Shown here in pieces: positions 46,766 through 58,013 of a stretch of DNA of 64,000 nucleotides (position 1 is the stretch's first letter; each line of letters opens with the position of its first letter). The notes under the pieces are model-generated. The model did no database searches, was not told the origin of the DNA, and was given only the letters and a program-made list of their open reading frames with translations. Source of the stretch: Sisyra terminalis (taxonomy: Eukaryota; Arthropoda; Insecta; Neuroptera; Sisyridae); NCBI GenBank assembly GCA_958496175.1, contig OY292275.1, positions 27,195,001-27,259,000 of the forward strand. The letters run 5' to 3'. The position numbers were made by a program, and so were the translations under genes.

Positions 46766-49450
46766 TTATGTGATATCATTTATAAGGTCCACGTGTCTTT
46801 TGCGTTTTAGCCTCCTCTGTCCCCTCGGTGGTGGCCAGTTTATTAAGTTTTCTCTGACGGTAGGGTTTGTGTGTTCTTCGAACAAGTCTCTTATCTTAGA
46901 ATATCGTTTGGTTACTTCGTCCTCTGTCATCGTTATCAGCAAATCCTGGTGTAGTATGGAACCTCTTACGAACCAGGGGCAACCCGTCATTAATCTCAGC
47001 ACTCTGTTTTGAAAAGTTTGGATCCTTTTTATTTGGGTATTAGATGCTATACCCCAGAGTTCGCATCCGTAGGTCCAAATTGGTCGAATGACTTGAATGT
47101 AGATTGTTCTTTTTAGTGATAATGCAAGGGATTTGTTGGTTATCAACCATTTGAGTTGTCGTAGACAAGAGCGGAGCTGTACCAATACTTTGTTTATGTG
47201 AGCTTTCCATGTCAGTTTTGTGTCCATCGAAAGTCCTAAGTATTTAATATTGTCTGCTACTGGAACCACTCTATTGTCCAGGATAATTGGTTGTTGTCTA
47301 GTTTTGGTTTTCAAAGTGAACTTTATGACTTTAGATTTATCAGGATTCAGTCTGATTCTCCATTTTTTACACCATTCTTCAATTTTGTTTGCGTGTGCTT
47401 GGACATTCTCTGCAGTTCCCTCGCAGTCTCCTTTGCTCAATATAGCGACATCGTCTGCAAACTGTGCCAACATTGTTGAGTCCGTTTTAGGAAGGTCGTA
47501 TGTGTACATTGTATACAAGAAAGGCCCCAATACACTTCCTTGTGGGACTCCTGACAAGACTTCTCTTGTTGTGGAAAAATCGTTTTCGACTCGTACTCTA
47601 AAGACACGATCAGTGAGGTACGACTGGATGATTCGAAAACTGGTGTCAGTCAGAATCGGTTTCAATTTGCAAAGGAGTCCTTTATGCCAAACTTTGTCGA
47701 AAGATTTCTCTGTGTCCACGAAAAGACCCAAGCAAACTTTTTTTTCTTCGTACGCTTCCAATATTTTCTTCGTGACTCGATGTAGCTGGAGGGGACAAGA
47801 GTGTTGGGATCTAAAACCATATTGCTCATTGGGTATATATTCAGCGGTTTGTTGGAGAAGGTGCGGTAATAGGAGTTTTTCAAAGATTTTCGAGAATATA
47901 GGAAGCAAGCTTATTGGTCTGTAATTTCCTGGATCCTTTTTGGGTTTGTTTGGTTTGTGGATCATTATGACGATCGCTTTTTTCCAATGTTTAGGGAAAT
48001 ACGTTGTCCTAATAATAGCATTATATATTTGTGTCAATTGAACTATGGCTTTTCTTGGTAGTGCCTTGAGTAGAGGTTGTGTTATTAGATCAGTTCCTGG
48101 AGTTTTGTTTGGAGTTTTAAGTATTCCGTTGTAAATTTGTGCTGGAGTAAATTGCAAATTTAAGGGACTTAAAACTAGTGGTTGTTGGAGCACTTCTGTT
48201 ACCTTTGCCTCGTGTTCATCATCCTGGCTATTGTAAGGAGTGAACTGCTGCTGGATTACGTCAGCGAAGAGTTCAGCTTTTTCTTTTGTACTTGTGAACC
48301 ATTTGTCGTTTTGTAGCAATGGATGTGAAAATGTCCTTTTTCTTGTCGCTGCTTTTACCTTCCTCCAGAATTCGTTATTTGTTTTATTCAAACTTTCTAG
48401 CTCCGTTTTTTGAGCTCGCTCTCGTTCCTCCTTTATGGCAAGTTTGAGGTCTTTTGTAGCTCGATTGTAATCCTCTTTAAATGGTGGGTATTTAGTCTCT
48501 TCCCATCTGTTTCTTGCTCTTCTTTTGACTACGAGTAGTTGTTCAATGTAGGTTGACAGCTTATTATTTCGTGGTCTTGGGGTGTTATTTTTAGTGCCAC
48601 TAGAAAGCTTTGCAGCCACTTGAATGTTTCTTGTTAAAGTCGATACCGCTATGTCTATGTCTCTAGGGGTTTTAAGTGGGATGCCCAGTTTTGTAAACGT
48701 TTGCATGCATTCCTTGTATATTTTCCAGTTAAAAGGATGTTGAATGGGGGATGGGTTAGATTGTCTTTGAGTGTAATTTAGGTTTATGTTCATTATTACA
48801 GGATAGTGGTCAGAGCTTAGTTCATATTTCACAGATGGTACCTCAGTAAAGTTCACTATATTTTTTCCTATGTAAAAATCCAGAATATCTGGAACCATGT
48901 TTCCTTCTGGAAAATACGTGGGCTCGGCTGAGTGCAACACTTCCAGTTGTAATCGTTGTGTTACGTCATAAAGCACCTGTCCTCTTGGATTTGCGATATT
49001 TGATCCAAAGTATTGATGTTTGCTGTTGAAGTCTCCTCCTAGCAGGTATTGTGCCCCCAGATGATTAAACATGTTTTTGAAATCTTCAGCTGTGATGCTA
49101 TTATTTGGAGCTGAATAAAAGGACCCAACTTGATAGTCCTTGTGGTTTAGCTTAATTTTTATGCGGGAGACTTGGATATTTTCAGCAGTTATAGGTGGCA
49201 TGGCATCATGTTCAATCTGCATTTTAACATAAACAGCTGAACCACCTTTTCTTCTTCCACTTGGGTGGTCGGCGCGGTGTATTCTATAACCGGGAAGAAA
49301 TGTAGCTATATTTTCCGCTAGTTTTGTTTCGGTCACCAGGAGGATGTCTATGTCTTGTGCTTGCATAAAGATTAGAAGCTCGTGGTATTTATTGTTGATT
49401 CCTCTGGCGTTCCAGGTGCAAACTTTTAGTGCTGTTGGCGTGGAAGTCAT
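46766..49450 (-). CDS. Jockey-type LINE ORF2: AP endonuclease and reverse transcriptase
   Basis: An 894-residue protein that nicks target DNA and reverse-transcribes the element RNA in the nucleus. Residues 1-220 are the APE-type endonuclease: WNARG (N15), TETKL (E41), GGDFNSKH (D140, N142) and SDHYP (D214, H215) are all present. RT spans about 480-760: NYRPISLL (509-516), LFVDTEKSFDKVWH with catalytic D579, GVPQGSVLGP (634-643) and FADD (664-667). The C-terminal segment (RVLRLMTGCPWFVR ... LHQDL) is typical of Jockey elements. Length fits the clade (about 900 residues). No RNase H domain was seen. The ATG at 49450 directly follows the TAA of ORF1 in the same frame, which points to translation by termination-reinitiation. 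All visible catalytic residues are intact. Confidence 0.95.
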   Translation of the reverse strand: MTSTPTALKVCTWNARGINNKYHELLIFMQAQDIDILLVTETKLAENIATFLPGYRIHRADHPSGRRKGGSAVYVKMQIEHDAMPPITAENIQVSRIKIKLNHKDYQVGSFYSAPNNSITAEDFKNMFNHLGAQYLLGGDFNSKHQYFGSNIANPRGQVLYDVTQRLQLEVLHSAEPTYFPEGNMVPDILDFYIGKNIVNFTEVPSVKYELSSDHYPVIMNINLNYTQRQSNPSPIQHPFNWKIYKECMQTFTKLGIPLKTPRDIDIAVSTLTRNIQVAAKLSSGTKNNTPRPRNNKLSTYIEQLLVVKRRARNRWEETKYPPFKEDYNRATKDLKLAIKEERERAQKTELESLNKTNNEFWRKVKAATRKRTFSHPLLQNDKWFTSTKEKAELFADVIQQQFTPYNSQDDEHEAKVTEVLQQPLVLSPLNLQFTPAQIYNGILKTPNKTPGTDLITQPLLKALPRKAIVQLTQIYNAIIRTTYFPKHWKKAIVIMIHKPNKPKKDPGNYRPISLLPIFSKIFEKLLLPHLLQQTAEYIPNEQYGFRSQHSCPLQLHRVTKKILEAYEEKKVCLGLFVDTEKSFDKVWHKGLLCKLKPILTDTSFRIIQSYLTDRVFRVRVENDFSTTREVLSGVPQGSVLGPFLYTMYTYDLPKTDSTMLAQFADDVAILSKGDCEGTAENVQAHANKIEEWCKKWRIRLNPDKSKVIKFTLKTKTRQQPIILDNRVVPVADNIKYLGLSMDTKLTWKAHINKVLVQLRSCLRQLKWLITNKSLALSLKRTIYIQVIRPIWTYGCELWGIASNTQIKRIQTFQNRVLRLMTGCPWFVRGSILHQDLLITMTEDEVTKRYSKIRDLFEEHTNPTVRENLINWPPPRGQRRLKRKRHVDLINDIT

Positions 49451-50572
49451 TTATGGGATGAGTTTGCTAATAAGTGCTGGCAGTATTTGCTGTAGAGTTG
49501 ATATTAGTGGTTGGATAATTTGTATTAGCGAATCCATTCTCTCGCCTAATTTTGATATCAGAGATGTCAAAGTGGACTCACTTGTATTGTGGTTGTCTTG
49601 ATTTGGGGGGTTTTGCAGGCCTCTTACAGTTGCTTGAGCATAGGTTACTCCCAAGCTTGATGTATTTTTTTATGATGTTATATTAACGTGATTCATGTTG
49701 GGCTTATCCTGGTTTTTGCGAATTTCGGTTATTTTTTTACCCATTTGATTTTCGCTTTGTAAGCTTTTGTGGATTGGGCAACCTCTATAATTTGCTGTAT
49801 GGTTTCCCTTACAATTTGTACAAGTGGGTCCCATGCTGGACCCTAGTGTACACTCTCTTGTTGAGTGACTTCCATCACATTTTACGCAGCGTGGAGTTTT
49901 ATTGCAGTAATTTTTTGTGTGTCCGTACTGCTGACAATTGTGGCATTGAGCGATCGCTCTTTTCGGACGAGGTGGCTCGACCTTTATCACTGCCCCATAT
50001 AACCTTTTGAGGTTATAAATATCCTCAATATTATTTTTTGGTTTGAGATCCAAAAAGAACAATGATAGGGGCGTTTTGGTGATTGGATGGTAAACCGGGA
50101 GCATTTGGACAGGCTCATATCCTAAGTGCGTGAGTTCTTCCATCATAGTTTTCGGGTCGCAACTGTGATGAATTTCCCTTATTACTACCCGAAAGTTTTT
50201 TTCATTTTTGAATTGAAAGGAATAAAATTCCGCTTTTTTTGCTTTGAGGTACTTGGTTGTTTCCCGGTACCCTTCAGCAGTTTCGCAGGACAACTTAATT
50301 TTGTTGTCCCTGAGGGCCATGTACCTGAACTGTGTTACTCCCATTTTTTTCAATTCATCGATCAGAATATTCATATTTGTGACTCCATTTATGAATATCG
50401 GGGGTGGTCTGACATTGTTTATGTTTGTTGTATTAGTTGTTTCATTATTGTTCAATGTGTTCAATGGTTCAAAAGGGTTTGGTGATATGAATGAAGGCGA
50501 TGCCCTGACTCTCTTAGCCGAACGATGCCTTCTAATTATTTCAGAGTCACTCTCTGGATCGTCTTGTTCCAT
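49451..50572 (-). CDS. Jockey-type LINE ORF1 (gag-like, zinc knuckles), interrupted by one in-frame stop
   Basis: A nucleic-acid-binding gag-like protein that coats element RNA. Residues 1-60 are polar (bipartite-like RRHRSAKRVR near 14-23). About 60-195 carry the RRM-like and PRE_C2HC region (VIREIHHSCDPKTMMEELTH at 130-149). Three zinc knuckles follow: C210-C213-H218-C223, C229-C232-H236-C241 and C251-C254-H258-C265. A TAA at 49670-49672 ends the open frame after 300 residues. The same frame continues as KNTSSLGVTYAQATVRG and a Leu/Ile-rich tail to the TAA at 49451-49453, 373 codons in all. The G-V-x-YAQ segment is typical of the gag C-terminus in this clade, so the internal TAA looks like a single nonsense change, or a readthrough codon. 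All zinc knuckles lie before it. Confidence 0.85.
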
Positions 50573-51167
50573 TTCTCAGTTTTTTTTTTTTTAATTATAT
50601 AAGTTAATTTTGTCTAGATCAAATAATCTAGTTTTTATTAATTATCACTATTTTAAAGTTAAGTTATTTACACTAGATAGATTAAATGCTTAAACCTAAT
50701 TAGAAAATAATAAATTTAAGTTTAAGATATACATATAATGTTTTGACATTTGTAACATAAATATTTGTGGTACTCAGCTGTTTGTCCGATTTGTTTTGTA
50801 GTAGGATCAGCAGTTCAACAATTCGACAACCAGTTTACACAGCTCTCGCACAAACTCTCTCACACACACACACACATGCACTTTTAGGTAGTCTAATTGC
50901 TACTTGCAAAATTTTTGTTTACTCGCTCACATACGAATTATAATTACTTTTCAAAATGTTTTCGTAAAAAATTGTTATTTTTTAGTATTTTTTTAAATTT
51001 GACCGTTATTTCATTGAAGAACTTTTGGTCATCTGATCACTGTGTTTTAAAGTTGTTAAGAACACTATTTTTTTATTTGATAATTATTGAATTTATGCAG
51101 TTTTTCAGCGAATTTTCGGGAGCTGTTATTGCGACAAACATCACTCACCGAATCTTGGAGGTGAATC
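50573..51167 (-). promoter_or_regulatory. 5' leader (internal promoter region) of the Jockey-type element
   Basis: About 595 bp between the candidate target duplication and the ORF1 ATG, on the - strand. In this clade the leader carries an internal Pol II promoter, so new copies bring their own. A CA/TG dinucleotide run (50859-50876) and an A-run just before the ATG (50580-50592) are visible. No precise initiator or downstream promoter element could be assigned. Confidence 0.5.
50859..50876 (+). repeat. (CA)n microsatellite in the LINE leader
   Basis: Short CACACA tract within CTCTCACACACACACACACA; may be polymorphic between element copies. Confidence 0.8.
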
Positions 51168-51175
51168 TATCACCG
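51168..51175 (+). repeat. Candidate target-site duplication of the Jockey-type element, right copy
   Basis: TATCACCG, matching 46449-46456, at the 5' end of the - strand element; TTTT follows it, extending the apparent match to 12 bp. Confidence 0.6.
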
Positions 51176-51280
51176 TTTTGGTCATTAAAAAATAAATATA
51201 TTTTGTAAATGTGTGATGAATCTCGTAGATCTGAAAAATGATCGAGATGCCACATTTGGCCGTGAGTTGGTTACCCCTTC
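51176..51280. mobile_element. Right part of the likely hAT-type element split by the LINE
   Basis: It contains CCACATTTGGCCGTGAG and ends GTTGGTTACCCCTTC, which resembles the reverse complement of the left end CAGAGGTGGCC at 46305. The match is loose and no 8-bp duplication was found, so the pairing is tentative. Confidence 0.35.
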
Positions 51281-51353
51281 CTTAAATGCTATTATTAATT
51301 TGTCAACTTGGTCGTAGGTTACTAATTTTTTAAATTAATAGGTAACCAGGATA

Positions 51354-51447
51354 TATCATGTTATTTTTTATAATTCGAATACTAGAACAACTGTAATGTA
51401 CAAATATGTACAATAAAGTTAAGCTATGTGAAAAAAAAAAAAAAAAA
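51354..51447 (+). mobile_element. 94-bp poly-A retro-insertion with 13-bp target duplication
   Basis: GGTAACCAGGATA occurs at 51341-51353 and again at 51448-51460. Between them lies a short sequence ending in ACAATAAAGTTAAGCTATGTG and a run of 17 A's, with the AATAAA signal about 15 nt before the tail. This is the structure of a LINE-driven insertion: either a severely 5'-truncated LINE or the 3' end of a processed cellular transcript. It does not match the 3' UTR of the Jockey-type element nearby. The source could not be identified. Confidence 0.85.
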
Positions 51448-51460
51448 GGTAACCAGGATA

Positions 51461-53119
51461 CAATAATGTATAACGAAGACCAACTTACAAAGGCACAGGA
51501 ACTTACATACATAAACCTAGCGTAAAAAATATATTTTTCCAATCCTCCATCCGTGGCTTTACTGGTAACTTATAGCATTTAGTCTTCATCTTTTAATGCT
51601 TCCAGGTTCGGAAGCTAAAAAAATACGGTTTTAACTTTATTATTTGTTATATAAGTCTTATGACTATTTCTTAAATTCTTTTTTGGATATATAAATTAAT
51701 TATCAATATTTTTTTCATTTTAATGAAAAAAAATTGAGATTGAGTCATATGCTTTGAAATTAACTAGTACGGTCTATAAATTATTTGCAATAATTTAATT
51801 CGCTCTGAACATACCTTATAAATGATAACCCTATTTTTTGAAAATTTGTGACATCACTCGAATATATTTTTGGTCAATTAGTTTTCATAAGGGTGTGTAA
51901 CTGTATAATGTAAAATGTAAATTTATTCTGCGTTCCAAATAACTGGGTTTCAATGTAAATGTGAAAGTGATACATTGTTTATTTTAGTCGTGTTTAAATC
52001 GATTTTTCAGTTTGTATCTAGTTATCATATATATTTGTAGATGATACTGCATCCCTAAAATACGTCTCTGACCGAAAACATTACATGCTGAATATAAACA
52101 TGTTAATTTTGCTTTTAGTATTATATTGAAAAATAATTTTGATTTATGAAACGTTCTTTGAAATAGTATCATGATTTTTATAAAAAAAAATACATTGAAA
52201 TAATCGCATGTGAGTTTAATCACTCAAAGTCAACAATCATAAATTAAAATTCATTAAAAAGAAACAAAGTATATTAAACTACCACTAAAATTCAAAGCAA
52301 TTACATATTCATTTGTTATTATCGATACTCATGCAAAATATGGCTATAATTTTGTATTTTATTAGTTACTATTTAATTTGTAATAAAAACTTTTCCTGAC
52401 TTCAATCGCTAGTTTTAATTAATATAAACTGGTTTTATGAAGAAATTGAATGAAAAATATTGTAAGTGTTCCAAGAAAAAATACTATTTTTATGGAATAT
52501 TTACTCTAATATGATAAGACTCAAGTAATTTTTAAAATACAAAAATAAATTAACAATAAACATGTTTACGTTATAGAATTCAATTTAAATATTCTTTCAT
52601 GTATGTAATACAATAGAATTTATTATACACATTATTTTAAGACAGTATATAAATTTTGAGATATTTATTTTCAAACTATGACTATATAGACTTATAAAAC
52701 ACTGAAAGCTTTTAAAGTATATAAGAACACTGTTTGTTATACTAATATTTCTTTCACATGTGCTTTAAAATTTGATTTACTTAGAATTTCCTAAAAGAAA
52801 CAGTATTGAATTACTGTCTTTATGAAATATTTTATTTTCCATACCTTTGATAATCTACTTGTTTAAAGCTAAAGGTCCACTACATCTTAAACTAGTTATT
52901 TAGCAATACTTAATTATTTATATATATTTAAATATATTTTAATATATCACTTAACAATACTTAATCAATTTTGAAAATATAAAAAAATGCTATTGTTAGT
53001 TTTGATAAAGAAATTTATGCATCAAAAATTAGTCTGAGTTTGCTTAAAGGCTAAAACTAGTTTTTATAGCTTAATGAATAAGGTGGCTAAAATAGTCGTT
53101 ACAACTTTAGCCAGTTATA
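51461..53119. other. Noncoding stretch
   Basis: AT-rich, no gene or element recognised. Confidence 0.45.
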
Positions 53120-53162
53120 AACATTCAGCAGTTAAAGTTATAAACTTTAACTGCTGAATGTT
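53120..53162. repeat. Perfect 20-bp hairpin with 3-nt loop
   Basis: AACATTCAGCAGTTAAAGTT (53120-53139), loop ATA, then its exact reverse complement (53143-53162). The flanks are not complementary and no element ends were found around it. It is too short for a typical insect miRNA precursor. Confidence 0.9.
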
Positions 53163-56100
53163 ATGGAATTAAAAGGAAAAAGCTAGGATCTTAGTATGGT
53201 TGGTTTATAATTGTTAAAAATAAGGTCGTAATTTGATATTTATGTGTGCTGCTATCTTTTGTGCAATTTAGCTAATTCATAATATTAATTTTCGTCAACT
53301 AATTGATTTTAATTACTGTTTAAGAGAACAAAGTAAACAAGTTATAATTTTATAATAATTTTTTACCAGTTGTCTTATATATAATATGCACCAATAGAAT
53401 CGGTGATATTGTTAAACATTTAGGAAGTTTACGTTCTAATTAGGTTCAATTTTTCATGTAATTTGATGAATGTTGATATGACATAGTCTAAAAATTGTTG
53501 ATTACAATGAAAAATTGCATTCAATAAATAACGTTTTCCGTATAGAAATTAAGCTTACATAGCAATTATCTTATTCAAACTATTTCTTTGATTAAAATCT
53601 AACAATTACTTAACTTTTGGGAGAATTATGGTAAAACTTTTAAAATGGTTTAACCTCAAAGAAATAGAAATACTTTTCTATATGATTTAAAAAAATAAAA
53701 CCAACATGCTTATTCTGGGATAATTACTCTTTTTTGTCGAGATTAAAAGTCTTAACATTTTGAATCAAGATTTTGCAAACGTTGTAATTGATGTTCTACA
53801 TGTTCTAATCATAAAAAAAAGTTTTTCCTGTACCTACCCTTTAATCAAGCTTTACTTGTATTTATGACTTTCTTTTGTATACCTAAAATCAATTTGATTA
53901 TTTTGATTTAAATTGAACATGGAAAAATTGGTTTGAGATATCTTTCAAGTTGAACTTAAGTTTTTTTTCCTTATTTTATATGGTAAATACTACGTACTAC
54001 TTTATAGTGAACGATATAATTACAAAATTTAAAAAAAATATACGGTTTATTAACTCGAGCATTTTACTTGTTTAAATCATTGAAAAAAAAAATACATTCT
54101 GAAATACAAGTACAGCGATATAAATTAAAATATTAAATAAATATTAAACTATTAGCGATTTGAATTATACATTAACTTAAAGTTTTTTTGTTTTCACATA
54201 AACAGAAATACAGCTTTTAACAAACGTGAAGGAAATTGAATGATTAAAATTATAAATATTAATATTTCTCTCACGTGAAAATTGTGCAGCAGACAAACTT
54301 TTGATATTGTATACATTAATCACACAAAGGAGACTACAATCCAAAGATTATCATGTCAGACGAGTATTTCTAACGAAGAAACTTTGCATTGTAAGTAAAT
54401 GTAAGAGTATGAAAGTTCGTTATTTGATGATCCGGAATACTCACATTTCAAATAAGGAAATCGAATAGTCTGCTTGCTGAGGTAATCAGTATAATGTATA
54501 GAGTAAGTATATATATTTAAACAAAAAGTAATTTTAAATACCCCAGAGACACAACTAAAAAAACAACGTAGCTGTTCTTACCACGATATTTCGTTTGGTT
54601 TTAAATCGAAAGAGACGAGCTATTATATTGATTTTTTTTATTTTCATAATCGGCAGTCAATAGCTGATATTTAAAATAATTTCATTACAAAAATTTTACT
54701 ATAAGTAAAGGTTTACTTAAAAAATCACCTTAGCTTTATTTCAATTATTCACAAGTTTTATTCAAAAGATGGTTTAATAATTACTGTTGAAAATGGTGTG
54801 CTTACCCAAAAACGGGAAACAAACGAAAGAAAAACAAGATAATATTTAACTGGTTGGTATAAAATTTTATATGAAAATGGGTAGTGACAAGTATCACATT
54901 TAAGACTACCCCATTATCATTGCTATGTATCTTCCGTGTCAGTCAAAGACAACAACAGACTGTTAGTTAATTATTAAAGAGATAGAAAGATAAAAGAAGT
55001 TCTTGTTTTTGTCTTCAAAGACAAAGGGTTAAAATTGGGAGAAAAAAAATTTATCTTAAACAACAGCAGCCTAATTTTCAATTCAATTAAACAAAAACTC
55101 AAATAATAAAATTAAGGATTTAAAATATTTTTTTAAGGAAAAAACATATGAATCTACTCTTAATAATATAAAGAAATAAACTTTACTTATGTTGTGGAAT
55201 ATTTTCACTACCTTTACGAGCGATTTTGTACAATAGTAAAAAAATTAAACGGAAAATGTAAGGAGTATAGATTTTGCAAACTGTCGGAATTGCTGTTAGT
55301 TAGAATGTTCAGAAGATTAACAACCAAATGATTGGGATATACATTCAGTAGTTGATCCAAATATTTAATTGCCGTCTTATAATGTAACGTAAAGTAACAC
55401 CAAAAATTTTCTTACGAACAAGCTGATTCAGAAACTAAAATGGAAGCATCCGAAAAAACATCAGGTTCCAAACTGAAAACAACAAAACATGAAATGAAAA
55501 ATACAATTACTGAAGTACCGCAAATTATTAAAACAGATGTAGGAGTAATCCAAGTAATTTATTTACACCAAATCCACCAAACAACAACGGGGAAGTTCCC
55601 TATCCCTGAAGAAAGGAGAGACCAAGCGGTAGTAGTACTAAAAACATAACTACTTAATATGCAAAAAAGACCAATAAAATTGTTCGTTTTGCCAACAAAT
55701 ACTAGTAGTCTATCACATCTTGCTTCAAAGTAGAACCTTCAAAGAACAAAGAACCTCTATCAAACTTCCTAGCACCATAGCATCCTGCCCTAATTCCGCC
55801 AAGCACCATATCCTTCCAAAAAGAAAACCAAATGTACAACAAAATAAAAACAACCACTCTTGAAAACATCATTGGTGACCTAGTAGTCAAAAGTGACTAA
55901 AAAAAAAATCCTTTAATTTCACTGAAGGTTTTAACTTTTGCCTTGCAGCTAATAAACTACTACGGTGATGACTACAAAAATTATTCCTTTCATTTATATA
56001 TTTGCAAAATTGAAGGAATATTTTTTGGAGAAGTATAAATACAAAATTAATTTTTATAATACAACAATGAATAATGTTATTGATAAATGAATGTTGTACC

Positions 56101-57852
56101 ATGGGAAAGAAAACTGAACTATTAAAATATTTAATGAAATAAAATTTCAACATAAAGAAGTTTATTTTTGTTGCATTTTTTTCTGCAAGAATGTGTATTT
56201 GCTGTGAGTGCTTTTAATGCATGAATTTCTGTGTAAACGAGCGTGAAGCTTGAATGCACGTTCAAATTTAATTTTTTGCGGGGTTTGTATTGCAGTGTAA
56301 ATAACAACTTAACCACCATGCATAACCAATTGGTTATCTGACGAAAAAAACAAGTCTTAGTTAAACATGCTGACATGGACTGAAAAAAGTTAGTTAATCG
56401 CGAGATACTTAAACGCTAAATTATTTTAACATAAATTTTTTGTGTTCGAAAGTACCTGATTATTTGTTACTCAAATAATAGTTTACTTAATTCGAATATT
56501 TGTCTCAGCATTTTATTAAATATTTTATTGTTTAAGGGTTGTATGATTGACTGTTCATGGCGGATATTTTTATTCATGGATAGATAGACCATATATCCTT
56601 AAGAAAGTTATTTAAAAGATAAAGTTTATCAGTTAGATAAATCCAATACATTTATCTAATTCAAACTACTATAAATTTAGATGAAAATACGCATGTTTTC
56701 TCGATCCTTCGGAGGAAATTTAATATATGAGGTAAATGTCACTACCTACATGTGAAAATTCCAACCCTAACTATCATAAATGCAACTGTGTATTCGTAAC
56801 ATTATATATATATATGTACTACTTAGAACGATCAAATGATTCAAATGCCATACACTTATAATGATACTCATTCAAAATTCCCTTCGCTCTTCAGTCAATT
56901 CTCTAAACTGGAGGAAGGGTTTAATTCCAGAATAGAAAGCCTGAATAAAATAAATAAATATAATCGTTGTCGTAATTTAAAATTTGAAGAATTTATAACG
57001 TTAGAGAAACATTTGTTTAAATAAAATGTATAGCATCACTTTCTGAGACATAAACATTATGTATTTTTGATAATTTTAAGACTATCAACCTAAATTCTTT
57101 GCTTTTCTAATTGTTTTTTCTTGTTCTAGGTATTTGCACATTTTCCTGAGAAATAAAAGAAGCATTCGCATGAAAAAAGACGGTAAGGTTTGTTCGTAGA
57201 TACACTGGAATTTGGAGACGAACAACTGTTACTGTAGCCATAAAAAGTATTATTTTTGGTAAAAGAAAAAAAATCATCATTATTATTTTATGCAGATGTC
57301 TAGTATCGAATGAAATTGGTTCTATTTTAATAAAATGAAAAATGTTAGCAAATTAATTTTTTTACAAAAATAAGAAATTTTATTAATCTACGTTTTTCTC
57401 TAATAAATATTGAAGAATCTTGTAAAGAGATACAGTCGGAAAAGAATAAATAAGATTTCGCAAAACTTCTCAACCAACTACTGAAAAACCTTGACAAAAC
57501 CTATTCTTACGTGTAAAATTTAATAGAATTATTGTAATTAGAATTGTTCCTCCGCCTGTTTTTAATGCAGCCACTCTTTAACGCTAATTAAAGTCTTAAA
57601 TGATAGATTTAAGATAATTCAAATTGATTTAAGTTTATTAACGTTATGGTATAGAATGAAATGCTTAATATTTTGAAATTCTTCAAGTGCTCTGTAATTA
57701 AACTTCAAACTTTCATCATGACTACTCAACATCAATGTTTAAAATCGTCCATTGGCTTACTTTTATAAAATAATTTTATCTGTGTCTTTCATTGTAATTT
57801 TTTTAAATAATTTAATTCTTGTCACTTAAACTGAATTTTTGTTAGGTTGTAT
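53163..57852. other. Long noncoding stretch
   Basis: No recognised gene. The region 55430-55890 is less AT-rich and has open frames on both strands (55440-55649 +, 55702-55890 -) without family features; it may be a decayed coding or transposon fragment. A TA-dinucleotide run lies near 56801-56815. Confidence 0.4.
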
Positions 57853-58013
57853 CAAGGTTTGTAAATTACACAGGTTGCTCCATTAGAAAAAAAAAATGAC
57901 GTCATATGAAGAATTTTGAAATTGATCAGTCTGAAGATATGTACGAATTTCTTCTGGATACGTCACGTATCCATGAGGCCACCTGTGTATTTTATAAACC
58001 TTGCCATTTCATT
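57853..58013. mobile_element. MITE with 23-bp TIRs, copy 2 (opposite orientation)
   Basis: 161 bp: CAAGGTTTGTAAATTACACA at the left, TGTGTATTTTATAAACCTTG at the right. It is collinear with the reverse complement of 13225-13400, including TGACGTCA and the palindrome GGATACGTCACGTATCC, but without the extra GGATACGTGAT units. No 9-bp target duplication survives. Confidence 0.75.

Larger units (their letters stand above)
46457..51167 (-). mobile_element. Full-length Jockey-type non-LTR retrotransposon
   Basis: A 4711-bp LINE on the - strand. From its 5' end it has a leader of about 595 bp (51167-50573), a gag-like ORF1 (50572-49451, one internal stop), ORF2 with endonuclease and reverse transcriptase (49450-46766), a 282-bp 3' UTR and a 27-nt poly-A (poly-T at 46457-46483). 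TATCACCG flanks it on both sides as a candidate 8-12 bp target duplication. ORF2 has no break over 894 codons, pointing to recent insertion. Gag with three CCHC knuckles, an APE-type endonuclease before the RT, no RNase H and a poly-A tail place it in the Jockey clade. The exact 5' boundary rests on the duplication. Confidence 0.9.

Noticed and set aside
47220..47924. 234-codon plus-strand open frame, and other plus-strand frames over 46770-50594
   Set aside because: They are antisense shadows of the Jockey-type ORF1 and ORF2, whose - strand translations have clear domains.
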